From contig NC_092367.1 in assembly GCF_030848805.1 (NCBI RefSeq), positions 7,099,019-7,163,018 on the forward strand: 64,000 nt of DNA. Direction: 5' to 3'. Within the stretch, counting starts at the first letter, position 1, and each line of letters opens with the position of its first letter. Position numbers and translations under genes: made by a program. Below are positions 26,523 through 38,500 of the stretch, piece after piece. Origin of the DNA: Temnothorax longispinosus (lineage: Eukaryota > Arthropoda > Insecta > Hymenoptera > Formicidae). Below the pieces are notes generated by a model. The model was not told where the DNA came from. It did no database searches and was given only the letters and a program-made list of their open reading frames with translations.

Positions 26523-28700
26523 GTGAGATAAGACTAGAATGAGATTCGTGCAAAAAATCTTATGGTACTTCTCGACAGTTTCTCAAATTGAAATTTATCA
26601 AATAAATTTTTTAATTGAAGATTTGTTCGTCATTAAGCAAACTCAAAAAAATGATCTTATCATTGTTTAACATTTTTTTAGTAAGTCTCTTTTTCTGCTG
26701 TTATCTAAAAAGGAATTTTTTAGGGAAGAGCAGTAGCAGGTTCTAAATTGATAGAGTTAAGTGATTTTTTTAAAACTTTACAGTTTTACGACGGCGATGT
26801 TAAATGTGCGAGTAAATTTGGAGGAGATCGATGAGTCGGAAAATCTCGGGGGATCGTGGTAGCGTCTAGTACGAGCGGAAGTGTTGGAGGATAAAGCTCG
26901 GGGTCGTTGGTTGATCTGGTGACGATGAGAGGTGGAAGATTTCGTAGCGCGGTGTCAAGGTTGCACGACCTTGGTCCGGTCAGTGACACGAACGGCGAAA
27001 TTCCGTAAAATCGGGCGTGTCGTATGATGCTCTTTGTAACTTTCATGTTTCTCTCATTGAGAGTAGCATATATGTTTCTTGTTTGCTAAAATCTTCAATT
27101 TTGGCTTTTTTATAGATATCAGATTTTCTACATACGCGTTACACTGACTTGCCTATATAAGCGCATCGCTAATAAAATTTAAAGATTATACGAAGAACGT
27201 TAATGTCTTCCTCTTTTCTTAAAATTTTTTGTATCATAAACTTCATGATATCGTAAAGGATATAATAATAAAAGAGAATTCGAAAGAAAATATTTGTTGG
27301 CGGTAACATGAATAATGTACATTTATTTGTTTAAAGAATAATCTTCGTGGAATGATCGAATACTTCTTGTCATTCGCAGGGCACAATAGCCTCTTCGCGG
27401 TTACCCTTTGAATTTTTTTTAACGATATTGCCATGGGACTTACAAGCTCTATTGGTCCAATTCACGATTCTTACCGCAGGACAGTTTCAAACTACTCGAA
27501 AGTTCAATGGTCTACATAGTTTTCAGTACACATTCCTGTTTTATGCTAATACGATTTTACGAGATCGACGTAGGCGTAACTTTGTAAAATTTTATGAGAT
27601 ACACGACAGAGAGAAAGAGACAGAGAGCAATTTAGTCTGGCTGCTGTCAATTTTTTAGGTCGCGTATATGTTCGGGAATTTATAAGAAGTTACGTGCGAA
27701 TTTATATCAGGATTATATCAGGATTATATCAGGAAGGATCGGAGGAATCCCGTGTCATAAGAATAATTTAAAGATATATTGCATAGATTGGCATAACATT
27801 TATTTTGATCATCTATCTATTACAGAATATTTTTTAGTGTAAAAATAGTCCAATATTTTTTTACTAGCGTCTATATTTATTAGATCACACAAAGCATTCT
27901 CGCGCGTAAATATTATTTCGATCTTAAATATATCTTGAATTGTTTTTTAAAACCATTTAATAATTCTAAGCAAGAATATGATGATCTAATTCTTTAATTG
28001 AATTAAAATTTCGTCATAAAAATTACCAGTTACATGTTAAAATACTTAATTAAAATACTCGCCAGTTAATATAAGTTTTATCTTAAAAAATGATTATTAT
28101 TATACGTGTATGATTTCGTGAAAATATCGGTAGTTCATTCACATATAGGCAGGATGGGTTGCAATGCGGTGGTTGCTGGCTGCAGTGACTGCGGGTGAAC
28201 TTAGGCGGTGTCCCGCAGTTTGGGGTAGGTTAGGTAGATATATCCGCACGCGATTCTCTTATTAGTCACGAGGCTTCTTAAGGAGACAGCGAATCATTTT
28301 TCGAGCGCCGAATATAGCTAGCGATAGCCTGTCTTGCAATTTCACGCGTCCGTTCGTCTGAAAAATATTTACGACGACTTTACCTCCTTTCCTCAGGAAC
28401 GATCACGTCGCTCGTAAAATTGCAACTAAAAATCTAGATCGCACGCCATCAAATTAGCATGACAGGGATATGCGAAATTTATCGATCTCGCACTGTTTGC
28501 TCGAACTGCTTGTAACTTACAGTCTCGCGTGTATCGTACGTGTTTCTTCGAACGAATTTGTAAGCTATATAATGTTCGGTTTTTTAATATACTTTTTTTA
28601 TATACTTTTTTAATTTTATTTTTTTATATACTTACTAGAACTCTACAGGCGCGCGCGCTCTGATTAAGTAACACATAACACATTACATTCAAAGTACTTG
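26523..28700. other. Non-coding stretch with a short 11-bp tandem repeat
   Basis: AT-rich, no supportable exon. Bases 27703-27733 are nearly three copies of the 11-bp unit TATATCAGGAT. Confidence 0.5.
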
Positions 28701-29468
28701 CTTAACCCTTTTACACACAAATTGTCAAAACGCAACCAAAGTGACTCGCATCAAGATCGAGATCGAGTTTCAAGACAACTAATCAGCATCGCGGAAAAGA
28801 CACAACAATGGACTTTCCATGCCTTTTTTAGAAAGGGATCGTTGTCAATTTATCTTAATCGTGTCGACTACGTAGACGTGGTCCTACCTAACGGTCCTAT
28901 CGGAATAATCAGCAGAATCGGAAGAACGAGACATCGAGAGGGTAGCTGAGAGTCGTTGATCGAAGAAGGACACGCCAGAGGACACGGTCCTCTAGTGCAC
29001 CTGTCGCCCGACTGTTTGTGCCGAACGTATCGATTCGGCGGGACTGGCAGTATGCAGTGAACGGGAGAACGGACGAAACAACGGTTTGTGAAAATAGAAG
29101 ACTGACCCGGACATTCGTTTAACTCCGCCTCATCGTACTTGTGCTGAAACTATACTGTTAATCGTTCGTACGACGGCCGGTTCGCAGGACACGGCGAGTC
29201 CTTTGATTTAATCGACGATCCAGTTTCGTCACAGGGAACAAAAGAGTACGCATTGGCAAACATGAATGGCTGAACATTGATCGCTCGAACGCGGACGAGA
29301 GAACTTTCCTCAAAACCGTCGGGGTTATACGTATGTTTACTTGGACCGTCGCGTCGCCCCAGTAATTTCGTGTATTTCCTCGTGGTCCTGTGTGTTCCGT
29401 TTTGGAAACCAGTGATAAGTGGTGGGTGATGATAAGTGGCCCACCGTTTCGAATGAAGTGGTGTTAGG
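28701..29468 (+). promoter_or_regulatory. Fak: Fak upstream region and probable 5' leader
   Basis: CpG content rises from about 28900 up to the first proposed Fak coding exon. An in-frame TGA at 29454-29456 lies 15 bases before the ATG at 29469, so that reading frame cannot extend upstream. I could not fix a transcription start; no clear TATA box is present. Confidence 0.45.
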
Positions 29469-29551
29469 ATGATGGTGGAGCGTGTCGAGGATCACCTCTT
29501 CATGTATCGACGCCCCGTCTACCGCGTCTTCCAGTACCTCGAAACCACCGA
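29469..29551 (+). other. Fak: Proposed first coding exon of Fak
   Basis: It encodes 27 residues plus two bases and ends at a consensus donor (GTAAGT at 29552). Its phase fits the Fak exon at 39455, creating an Asp codon at the junction. The ATG follows an in-frame stop and sits beside CpG-rich DNA. Similarity to known FAK N-termini is slight (a VFQYLE stretch), so support is mainly structural. If this exon is not used, translation could begin at the ATG at 39465 (MSTGAG), shortening the protein by 31 residues. Confidence 0.55.
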
Positions 29552-32500
29552 GTAAGTATATCATCCGAATGCATCTCGTAACTCTTACGTGAGGAAGATT
29601 TAATTACTTGCAGTAATATGCCGATAACTATCATAATAAGGAGAAATTGGCGTTTAAATTTTAAGCGATTTTGAGACCCAGAATTATTATCTGATTCAAT
29701 TGTTGAAATAGGTAATAGTAAAGTAGACAAATTAGCAGCGAAAACATTTAATTTCGAGTTTAACATTGCTCTGGTGGGTTCGTCGATCCCTGCGAAATCG
29801 AGCGGCATGAAATAACACTTGGAACCCTCTGACGCTTAATATAGGCGTTTAAATGAGGGTCCTGTCTCGTTCGAGAAACAGCCCGTGGCAATTTCCGTGT
29901 ATAAAGGCTTTGATGGCTCCTTCTAATCTGTGAATGAAGGTATGACAGCGGCACAGAGTTACAGGTGCGTAAAGAGATAGATGCGAGACAGGCGCAAGGA
30001 AACCAGGGGATGAAAGAGCCAACTTCCGTGGAGAACGTTCCTTTCGGGTTCTCCCGTTATGTCGATGGCGCTAGGTAACCATGGCAAAATCGTCGCCATC
30101 GACCGCAACTGGCTCGCAACCGCTGCTAATTGCCGTCATTAACAATTCCATATTGTCGGAGCGTTGGTCATTGCTTTCCGCCTAGAATTTCGTGTTTCTC
30201 GAAATAGCCAAATCGAAATTCTGCTCGCTAATGTTGATATAATTTAAAAAATATACAATTAACCATTGAATATTAAAATAGACAATTAAAATGTTTCTTG
30301 TGATTTGTAAAGCTTTAAAACGAAATTTTATATCGCGGTTTTGAAAAATTAATTAATAGAAAATAAACACTTCTTTATTTGGTTTACGTTACTTCGTTAT
30401 GGCAATTAGAATATTTGAATGATGTTGCAACTGTTCATTATTAACTCCATCATTCAGCAACAACGAATCATTCGATTATGTTTCAATTAAATTGATGTTA
30501 ATTAATTTCTGTGAGATAGAGAATATTTTATATTAGTTATGCCACAGAGTTTTATTGATATTTTGATACTTTATAGAAAGGATACTTTATACATCAACAT
30601 CATGAACGCGCAAAATATATATAAAGTTTTATTTCTTTCTGATCGTTTTCTTATCTTGACATATGGGAAAGACTAAAATCTATAAGAGAGATGCGCAGAT
30701 GTGTATAAGCCGTGTCTCGTACTTTCCGAAGTAACAAGGGGGACAAGAGTCAGAGGAGAATGGTTAAAAATGAGAAAAGTTCGGTCGGAATTTCTCATGG
30801 GACTTGAATAGCCGAGATATGACGAAGAACTTTCGAAGGACATCTGCGTGACACGTTCACAAGTGGCGTTCGCAGGGCGACGCAGCCTCGAACTGCGAGT
30901 ACCTAGCTTCGAATTGTCATCATTCCAGTCGCGCGCGCTGGAAACTATCGAGTCTGATAATACAAACGAGAGAGTCTTATCGCGCTATTACAATATGCCA
31001 TTAATGAAAATTACTTGGCTGGTTCGTTGACGATGAGATACTCGGATTTGTTTGCTTAATCAATCACTCGTTAATTGAGGTATAAGCATGGCAGAGTGGA
31101 TCGCAGTTTTGAGGATAACTATATCGAACGATATAGTTATTTTGGAGAAGTTTGGAACGGTTCCATCTCTATGGTTGATGTCATGACTGATCTCGCTATT
31201 ATTTTAATACCGCACCGGGCTCTTTTATTGTCGTAAAATTCGTATCGACCGGAGCGTTCCGGAACTTTATTTTCGTAAAATTTATCGACCTGCCAATGGC
31301 CATTAATTTTAGAATCCAGAAAGACCGTCGTCTTTTTACTTCCACTGTCCACTACTCGAGGGTCTTTTGGACAATCTTCACATAAGAACGTCGGCTTTCG
31401 ATTTTATAGCTTGCACAGGGGTTTAAATTAATTGCCGGCGTCTCGCGTGTATTGTAGCGTTTCAGAAATTGCACTATACTTTCTTTTTATCTCTGACGTT
31501 TATTTCTTTTGTCTCGCTCCTGTGCTCCCGTTGTTGGTGAACGAAGGAATACTCGATTCTGTCCCTCGCATTCTGTCTGCCGCGCTTCACGTCGCCGACG
31601 TTCTTCTGGCGACTATACAAATGTCATTAAAATTTTCCGCGCTCTTATACATCGTGAAGCGAGATGTGCCGTCATCAACGGCAATCGAACTGTCATCAGG
31701 CTGACACTATGACTCGATGAAGAAATTGAGGATGCAATTGCTTGCATGCGCCACCGTTTTCTCGGCTCTTCTATTCCATCGGGATGCGGTGCCAAGCGCG
31801 AATTCCAATCTTTCTTCACGCCGTGACTATATCCAATTCACATTATTTGCATACGTGTACTCTCGTGGTGTACGAGACTGCTTATCGTCACAAGCACCAA
31901 CATCAACGTATGCCGTTTGCATAAATAGTCCTGAAAGAACGTTTACCGATCGATTTATGATGCAAATGTTAATTAAAGTCTAAGATATCTTCAAGAGATG
32001 TGATATATAAAAAGATAGCGCCAAAGCTTGATAACTAAAAAATTCTCTTTAGAATGCACCACTGATTAGCAGCTAGCTAATGATAATGTCTTTGCACTGT
32101 GCCTAAACAATTGTTTTTGTCTTTTCTTTTACATAATGATACCAACTGTGAGAAAGCGACGAGTATGTGTTCTGCGTTATTCGCGATTATGACGTTCGCA
32201 TCAGCTGCACCTCGTTCTAATGATGCATTGTTTCGCATCGCATTGCGTAATCGATGTAGTGACGATTGTTCGTGAGAATCGTCCGATGATTCTTTATACA
32301 ATCAGAAAAGAGAGAATTGAATCACTCGACTTATTCTCGTTATTGTTTCATCGCTCTTACCTAATGCTTCATGCATGCACGTGGCAAAGTTATTCTTTCA
32401 TTGTGTTGTTATCTTTTTACTTCAGCACAACGGCACATTTTATGTACGTCGAAATGCTCGTTAGCCTGGTTAAATTCATTAACTCTTCTCCCTCTCTTCG

Positions 32501-35500
32501 TCCCGATAATTTACGGTGGATCGGGATTCGCTGTAGTGAATTTCTCGACGTGTGTCACGTAATTGGAATTCAGGCCGGCTTATTCAAGTGGTTCCAACCG
32601 GATTCACCGTGTGTACCGTAAGCGCGAAGGATCATCGCTTTCGCTAATCGGAATCGCGATGTAAAATCCAGAAACTTGTGCGCGTTTCAAAACACGCATC
32701 AGCCAGCCGTTCCTTCGAAACCCCCTCCGAAACTAATTCTTTCGTCTCGTTGCCGTGCCCATCGCGTATCTCTTCATCTTACAAAACTGTCGTAAGTCAA
32801 GATTAAGTACGATGCTCTCAGCGGATCGTATTTTAAGATTTCCTTCGGTAGTGCGCGTAGATTCTCGTTTTTTTAATTCCAAAGCGACACGACTCGCAGG
32901 TGCAATTCATAATTCAATATTCCGAATACGCGAGCCGTTGATTTACTATTTATCCTAATAGAAAAATTTTATTGTCGAAGATTTTTTTTAAAAAGGATTT
33001 GCTTTTGAAACTCGCGGAAATTTTGATCATGCACGAAGTCTAACTCGGTCTAACTCTCGATTCCTCCATGGATCTTAAAGAGCCGTAGGCGATCGATGGT
33101 AGGGTTGTTACGTTGCAATGTTTCTTCCAGTATCGCCGTTTGATACGCGCTCCGTATCCAGGATCGTGCTGATAATCGGTCAATATATAAGCAAATTGGC
33201 AGGTACGACGAACCTCGAAGAGACACGCACCAAGAGCACAACTTATTATTCCTAGGATAAATGCATCTCTGATCGACGCGTACCTAAATTGCATTCGTAC
33301 ATAAAGATACCTACATGAATCCTCCTATTTTCTGCGAGAAAAACATACAAATACGCACGCGATAAATAACGTGGCGATATATAAACAATGTAAGTTTCTT
33401 TATAAGCTCACTTTTCATATGCAAATATATTATACCTCTTCATTTCCGACAAAAAAGTAGAAATTTAAAAATTTTTAATGTTCCATATTGGAAGGAATTG
33501 AACAATGCAAGGAACAGTGTTTTGAGAACAGTGTTTTTTGAGAATTATGTAATAAACTTTTATGTAATGAGGGAGGCACGTGATTAAAATAAGTATTTCC
33601 GTCCATGATACGAGGCGATGTTTTATTCTGCTATATACGCGTGAATTAGAACATCTCGACAAAGACACGTTACAGGTCCGCACGTGGTGCGGAACTTCGG
33701 ATCGATTCAGCCGCGCATGACTATTAATGCCCGTTATTTCCTTGTTCTTTGACGCCCTTGAAACTTGTATGAGCGAAAACAGAAAATCATCATTAAATTT
33801 AATGAAAGAAAAAAGATGCAATTTGATGCGCGCGATTCGAAATTTCGATGTCTAGGCTACATCAACGAGTAGTTACGCTAGTATTATATTAAAATTGCCT
33901 AGGACTTCTCTAGACATGTATAATAGCGAAACACTCTTGTCATTTACGAGACACAGCAGCAAAATAAAGTGGTGAGAGACATTGCTGAGTTTTGTAACTT
34001 GAAAATATATCCTGATATTGGAAACCAATTGACGAAATTAAATTAATGGAGACTAAATCTTCGGTATATAACGTATCTTATTAATAATAATAAAAAGTTT
34101 CGAACCGTGCCATTATGTATAATAATATATAGAATTATATATGATATATATACAAGTTGACCTATAAGATAAGTGAAAGATTAAGATCTATACGAGAATA
34201 CCTTGTCGAACAATTACGTACGCCGGCTGGCGTGAGATAATAACTATGTGAGCGCGAGCTTGCCGGTCGCGTTTACCACGCTGATCACATTTAACAAACT
34301 CGGCCGCGGTCCCAAGCAGTCTACTACCGACGTCGCGTAGCGATACCGGAATCGCAACGCGTTATAAACACATGTCTATGGGAATTATCAATGCGTCCCA
34401 CACGCGTCGCGCACGGACACACTCGCGGCGAAGAAAAAGGGAGTTTGAGAGAGGAGAATGGCAGGTTGTCTGTTCCGACTGGTCGAGGCGATCAGTTTCT
34501 GTTCGGCTTCGAATGTGCACGCACGCACGCACGCACCCATCGTTGCGAACAGAAGCGAAAGGGGTGTTTTCGATAATTCAGACAGTGGATCGAAATATCG
34601 TGAGATTTCGTTTTTGTGAGAGTGGACATTATAATCTATATCGGATTTAATTAGATTCCAGATAAATAGTTTTCTGTGGGTCGGAAACTATCAAGAAGAA
34701 GAAAAGAATTTTAGATGCATTTCTACGAATCGGGCTACGTCCGTTTGTGTTCAGTCATAATGTCACTTTACGTCGACGTGAAAAACAGAAGAAAAGAATA
34801 TATATTTATATTGATACAGTAGTGCGTGTAAATTTATCGCCGATATACTTGTTGTTGGTGAAAACGTCGAAAATTGCAAGTTAGAGAGAAAAATCCTATG
34901 GATTCCAGAAGAGAAAATTATTTGATCTGCTGAAGTTGCGTTAATCGTATCGCAGAAATTTCCTGTTATTAAGCGAATCTTTATGTCTTGACAAAAGTAA
35001 TATTGCAATGGAAAGCATGTTTTAATTAATAGCTATTAATTTTTTTTATTAAGAAAAAAGGTAAATAAAAAAATAAAAGAACTATAGGTAGTCATCGCGA
35101 AATATGTCCCAAGTTTTTTACTTCGCTGCGGTCAGCGTCATGTGTCCGTTATGAATTCTTCAATTACTCTTGGCTCTCTCATTTTACTACTCGTCTCATC
35201 TCGAGTGTTACATTGAGAATATGTGATCTTCTCGGCCAAGAGGGAATCATGTTACGGAGAAATATAAGAATAATTGACAGGAGATAGATTGCCGTGTCAG
35301 AATTAAATATTTAAATCAACTTTAATCTCTTTCACCTCTGTTATTTTGAAAAATAAATCAATTTCGTTTCTATGTAAACGTCCCACAAAAGAAAACATTT
35401 GAACGACAGATTGTGGAAAAAATTGGAGAGTTTTAAAAGGGTCAGTTAGATTATCAAACTTTGGGAAAGTAATTAGTGAGTGAATAAAATAAAAAGTTAA

Positions 35501-38500
35501 CTTGAATGTTTATTGTACTGATAAAATATATTGATAAATAATAAAGGCTTTTGAGAGAAGAAAAAGGCCGGGGAAATAAAGAAGAATCGATTGTTATCGG
35601 GATGGTGCTCGGCTAATTGTGCGGAAGCCAATTGCGTTTTGCAATTACGGATATTCGGAAAATGTTGGAACTCGTGGAACGCAAAGCCAGGATCTCTTGG
35701 CCTACGTGTCGTCCTCAAAATCTCGACACCTTTGGGAAGAATTCCAAAGGAGACGTGCTCTTGAGACGCAAGGAAAATTGCACGCACGAGAAACGATGGA
35801 GAAGAGACAGCAAGGGCTTGCTTTGCTCTCTGGGCCAGCTGGGTTGCAGCGATTCTTACAGTCCGGACACGCTGGGGACGTGGAGATTTCATAAAGTGTC
35901 TCACCCGAGGTAAAGACACGTCCGTGATGGCGTTATTACCGCGACAAACCGTGTCTCTGATTATCGTTCTCAGAGCGAGCTTCAATTACCGAACATCCTA
36001 AACAATTGCGCTTCTCTCTGGATTTTTTTCTTACAAAATCGATTGTTAATCAACTAAATATATAATGTCAATTAATTTGAACTTAACGGATAAGTAACTT
36101 ATCATATCTATACAGATAGCCATTTAATTTGTATTTTAATCCTTTTCACGGATTAAGACAAGTGTATCGATTATATTTTTTATACATGATCTTCCGCGCG
36201 TGCGGATGCTGTAATGGTCAAACGATGCAAAAACGCAATTGAGAAAGTAATAGTGAAAGGTATATAAGCTGCGTGGGCGATAGTTGCAGGTGCGCAGAGG
36301 TATCAAGGCGGGTCAGGGCCGGGGTGCTTCGACCCTCTCTCGCCCTTTTTTGTATCAGCACAACTTTCCGTCAATTCTTTCTTGTCTTACAGGGCAGTTG
36401 CTGAAATTAAGTAGCTGTGATTTTGTAACGAATAGAGAGAATGAAATAAAAGAAACATTACTCTTTAAAGATCTGTCATTTTTATACATATAGCGCAAAA
36501 GAAAAAAAAATATATATATATTTATAAACTTGTAAATATCAGGATAATGTTCAAATATTAAGAGAACAAGGTACCGGTAGAAATTAATAAGAAAAAAAGA
36601 AAATTAGCAAGAAAATTAGAAATGTTTGCACGGATTATCAAGAAGTCGAGATCAATTCCCGTTTCCGTTTTCAATTCCCATCTGATATACTCCTCGACGA
36701 GAAATAATCTCACGCGATACAACGTCATATTAATTATTAACATATCGCGTAAGTAGTTATTTATATCTACCTGCGCGATTTGCCTGAATACCTGATGACG
36801 GTCTTTCTTCACGCGCAGCGCGTACTCGCGCGTAATTTATATCACATGTCCTTTCGATAATTCTACCACCACCTATGATTCGCGAGATCGTAAACAAACA
36901 AGTCCCCGTTGCACACGTGTTGCAACAATTCCCGGCTTGCGATTGCAAACTGTGTCGTGCTTAAGTATCTCGGCACAAAACTCGTGCGGCGCATTGGGAC
37001 TTTCGGTTAATTTCGCAAACTTGAACGGTCGCGAAGAGAAATCTCGCGGGTGGACACCAATCGGCTCGTCTTCGATTTTTATTATTACCATTACCGATTT
37101 TTTCATGAAAAGTCCTCCTTTGTGCTCGAACCGGCTCGAACTCATTGTCAGATATGCAGGATGTCGCGAGGATTTCGCGTTCAGAAACGTAAAAGTCGAT
37201 TTTTTCAAGGTATTTCACCCCTCCTTAATATGTTTAAAGAGCACTTATAGAAAAAATATGTGTCTCTTATTTTGATCTATGCTACACATATCTGAAGCTG
37301 ATTAGAATCTTAGGGAAACAGTTGCGCGTGCTTCCTTGTTAGTGCAATAATATATCGGGGTACCTTGGTGCACTCTCATAATTCTATTCGTGTAATTGCG
37401 TCCGCGATGATTTACGTGCGCGGCCATATCGGTTTACGGCCGCGGTCGTAATGTGGATCGGTAACATTATGCGAAGAATCGGGTGAACTTTCGCGCGGTA
37501 CGTGCATAAATTGGTTCGGCAGCGGATAGAGTGAGCTCGGACTTTTCTGGAGAGCGCAATTTGCACCGAAATCCGTTATAATGCATAAATTCATGTCGAA
37601 AATGGTATATCTTCAAATCCGATCCACCAGATGTAAACTTATCTCCGTGTCATCGATTTTATGTCACGCTGAATTTTCTCGTTTGCACAGTAATGAAAGT
37701 TGCTCTTGTTGAGACTTTTCTGTAAAGAAAACTTGGAAATATGATTTTTTTATTTTAGTAATATACAGAACGTCTTGAGAAAAGAATAAACACGTGATAT
37801 TAATTTTTTTAATTCAATCTAATGTTTAAATTTACATAAAACGATGAAGAGTTTGTAAAATTTCAAAAATGGGGAAGTTTGAAGATTGTCTCTTAGAAAA
37901 TCTTCTCTCAAAATTTTCTGCTTTATACGGCAATCATATTATCTGAAGTAAACAAAGTATAAAGTTACGAAACGTAAATTTAGAGCATGATCGATTCTTC
38001 CTAAGAGCTTTGCACGCCGATCAGTGTCGTGGTTGCTGGCTCTCAGCGCAAACACTTAGTGCCTGATCGACGGCATTCCTTAGCCGGACGTTGCTCGTAA
38101 TATACATTTGCATTAATAATCGCATTTCAAACAGTTCACGGTAATGTTTTGTGCCATTTCGATCGTGTCGAAAGAACTGTATTGCGAGAGCGTCTCATCG
38201 AAAAGCGTTTTAATTGTCATTGCGAATTTATTGTCTTAATTATTATACACTGTATAATGTTAAATGCATGAACATTACATGACTTAACAATATATTCACG
38301 CGGACGACTTCGCAACGACCCGCGCGATCTTGACAGTCATTGATCCGCGCGCGGATGTCATCAACCAGGCAATCGTGACTGTTCGATAACGGTCGACGAG
38401 ATGCGACAATCCGATTTGTCTCGCTGCATCTCTGCGGCGCTGACGCGATTTTTCACGATTTCTTGTGACAGTTCTCTGGTCACGGTAACATCTGAAAGCG

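Noticed and set aside
31137..31390. Protein-like minus-strand frame in Fak intron 1 (contains CEDCPKDPRVV)
   Set aside because: About 85 codons with a plausible composition, but no start codon context, no pyrimidine-rich acceptor and no recognised family; treated as chance.
35497..35985. 162-codon open frame on the minus strand
   Set aside because: No family similarity. It overlaps the plus-strand candidate exon, which has the better splice evidence.
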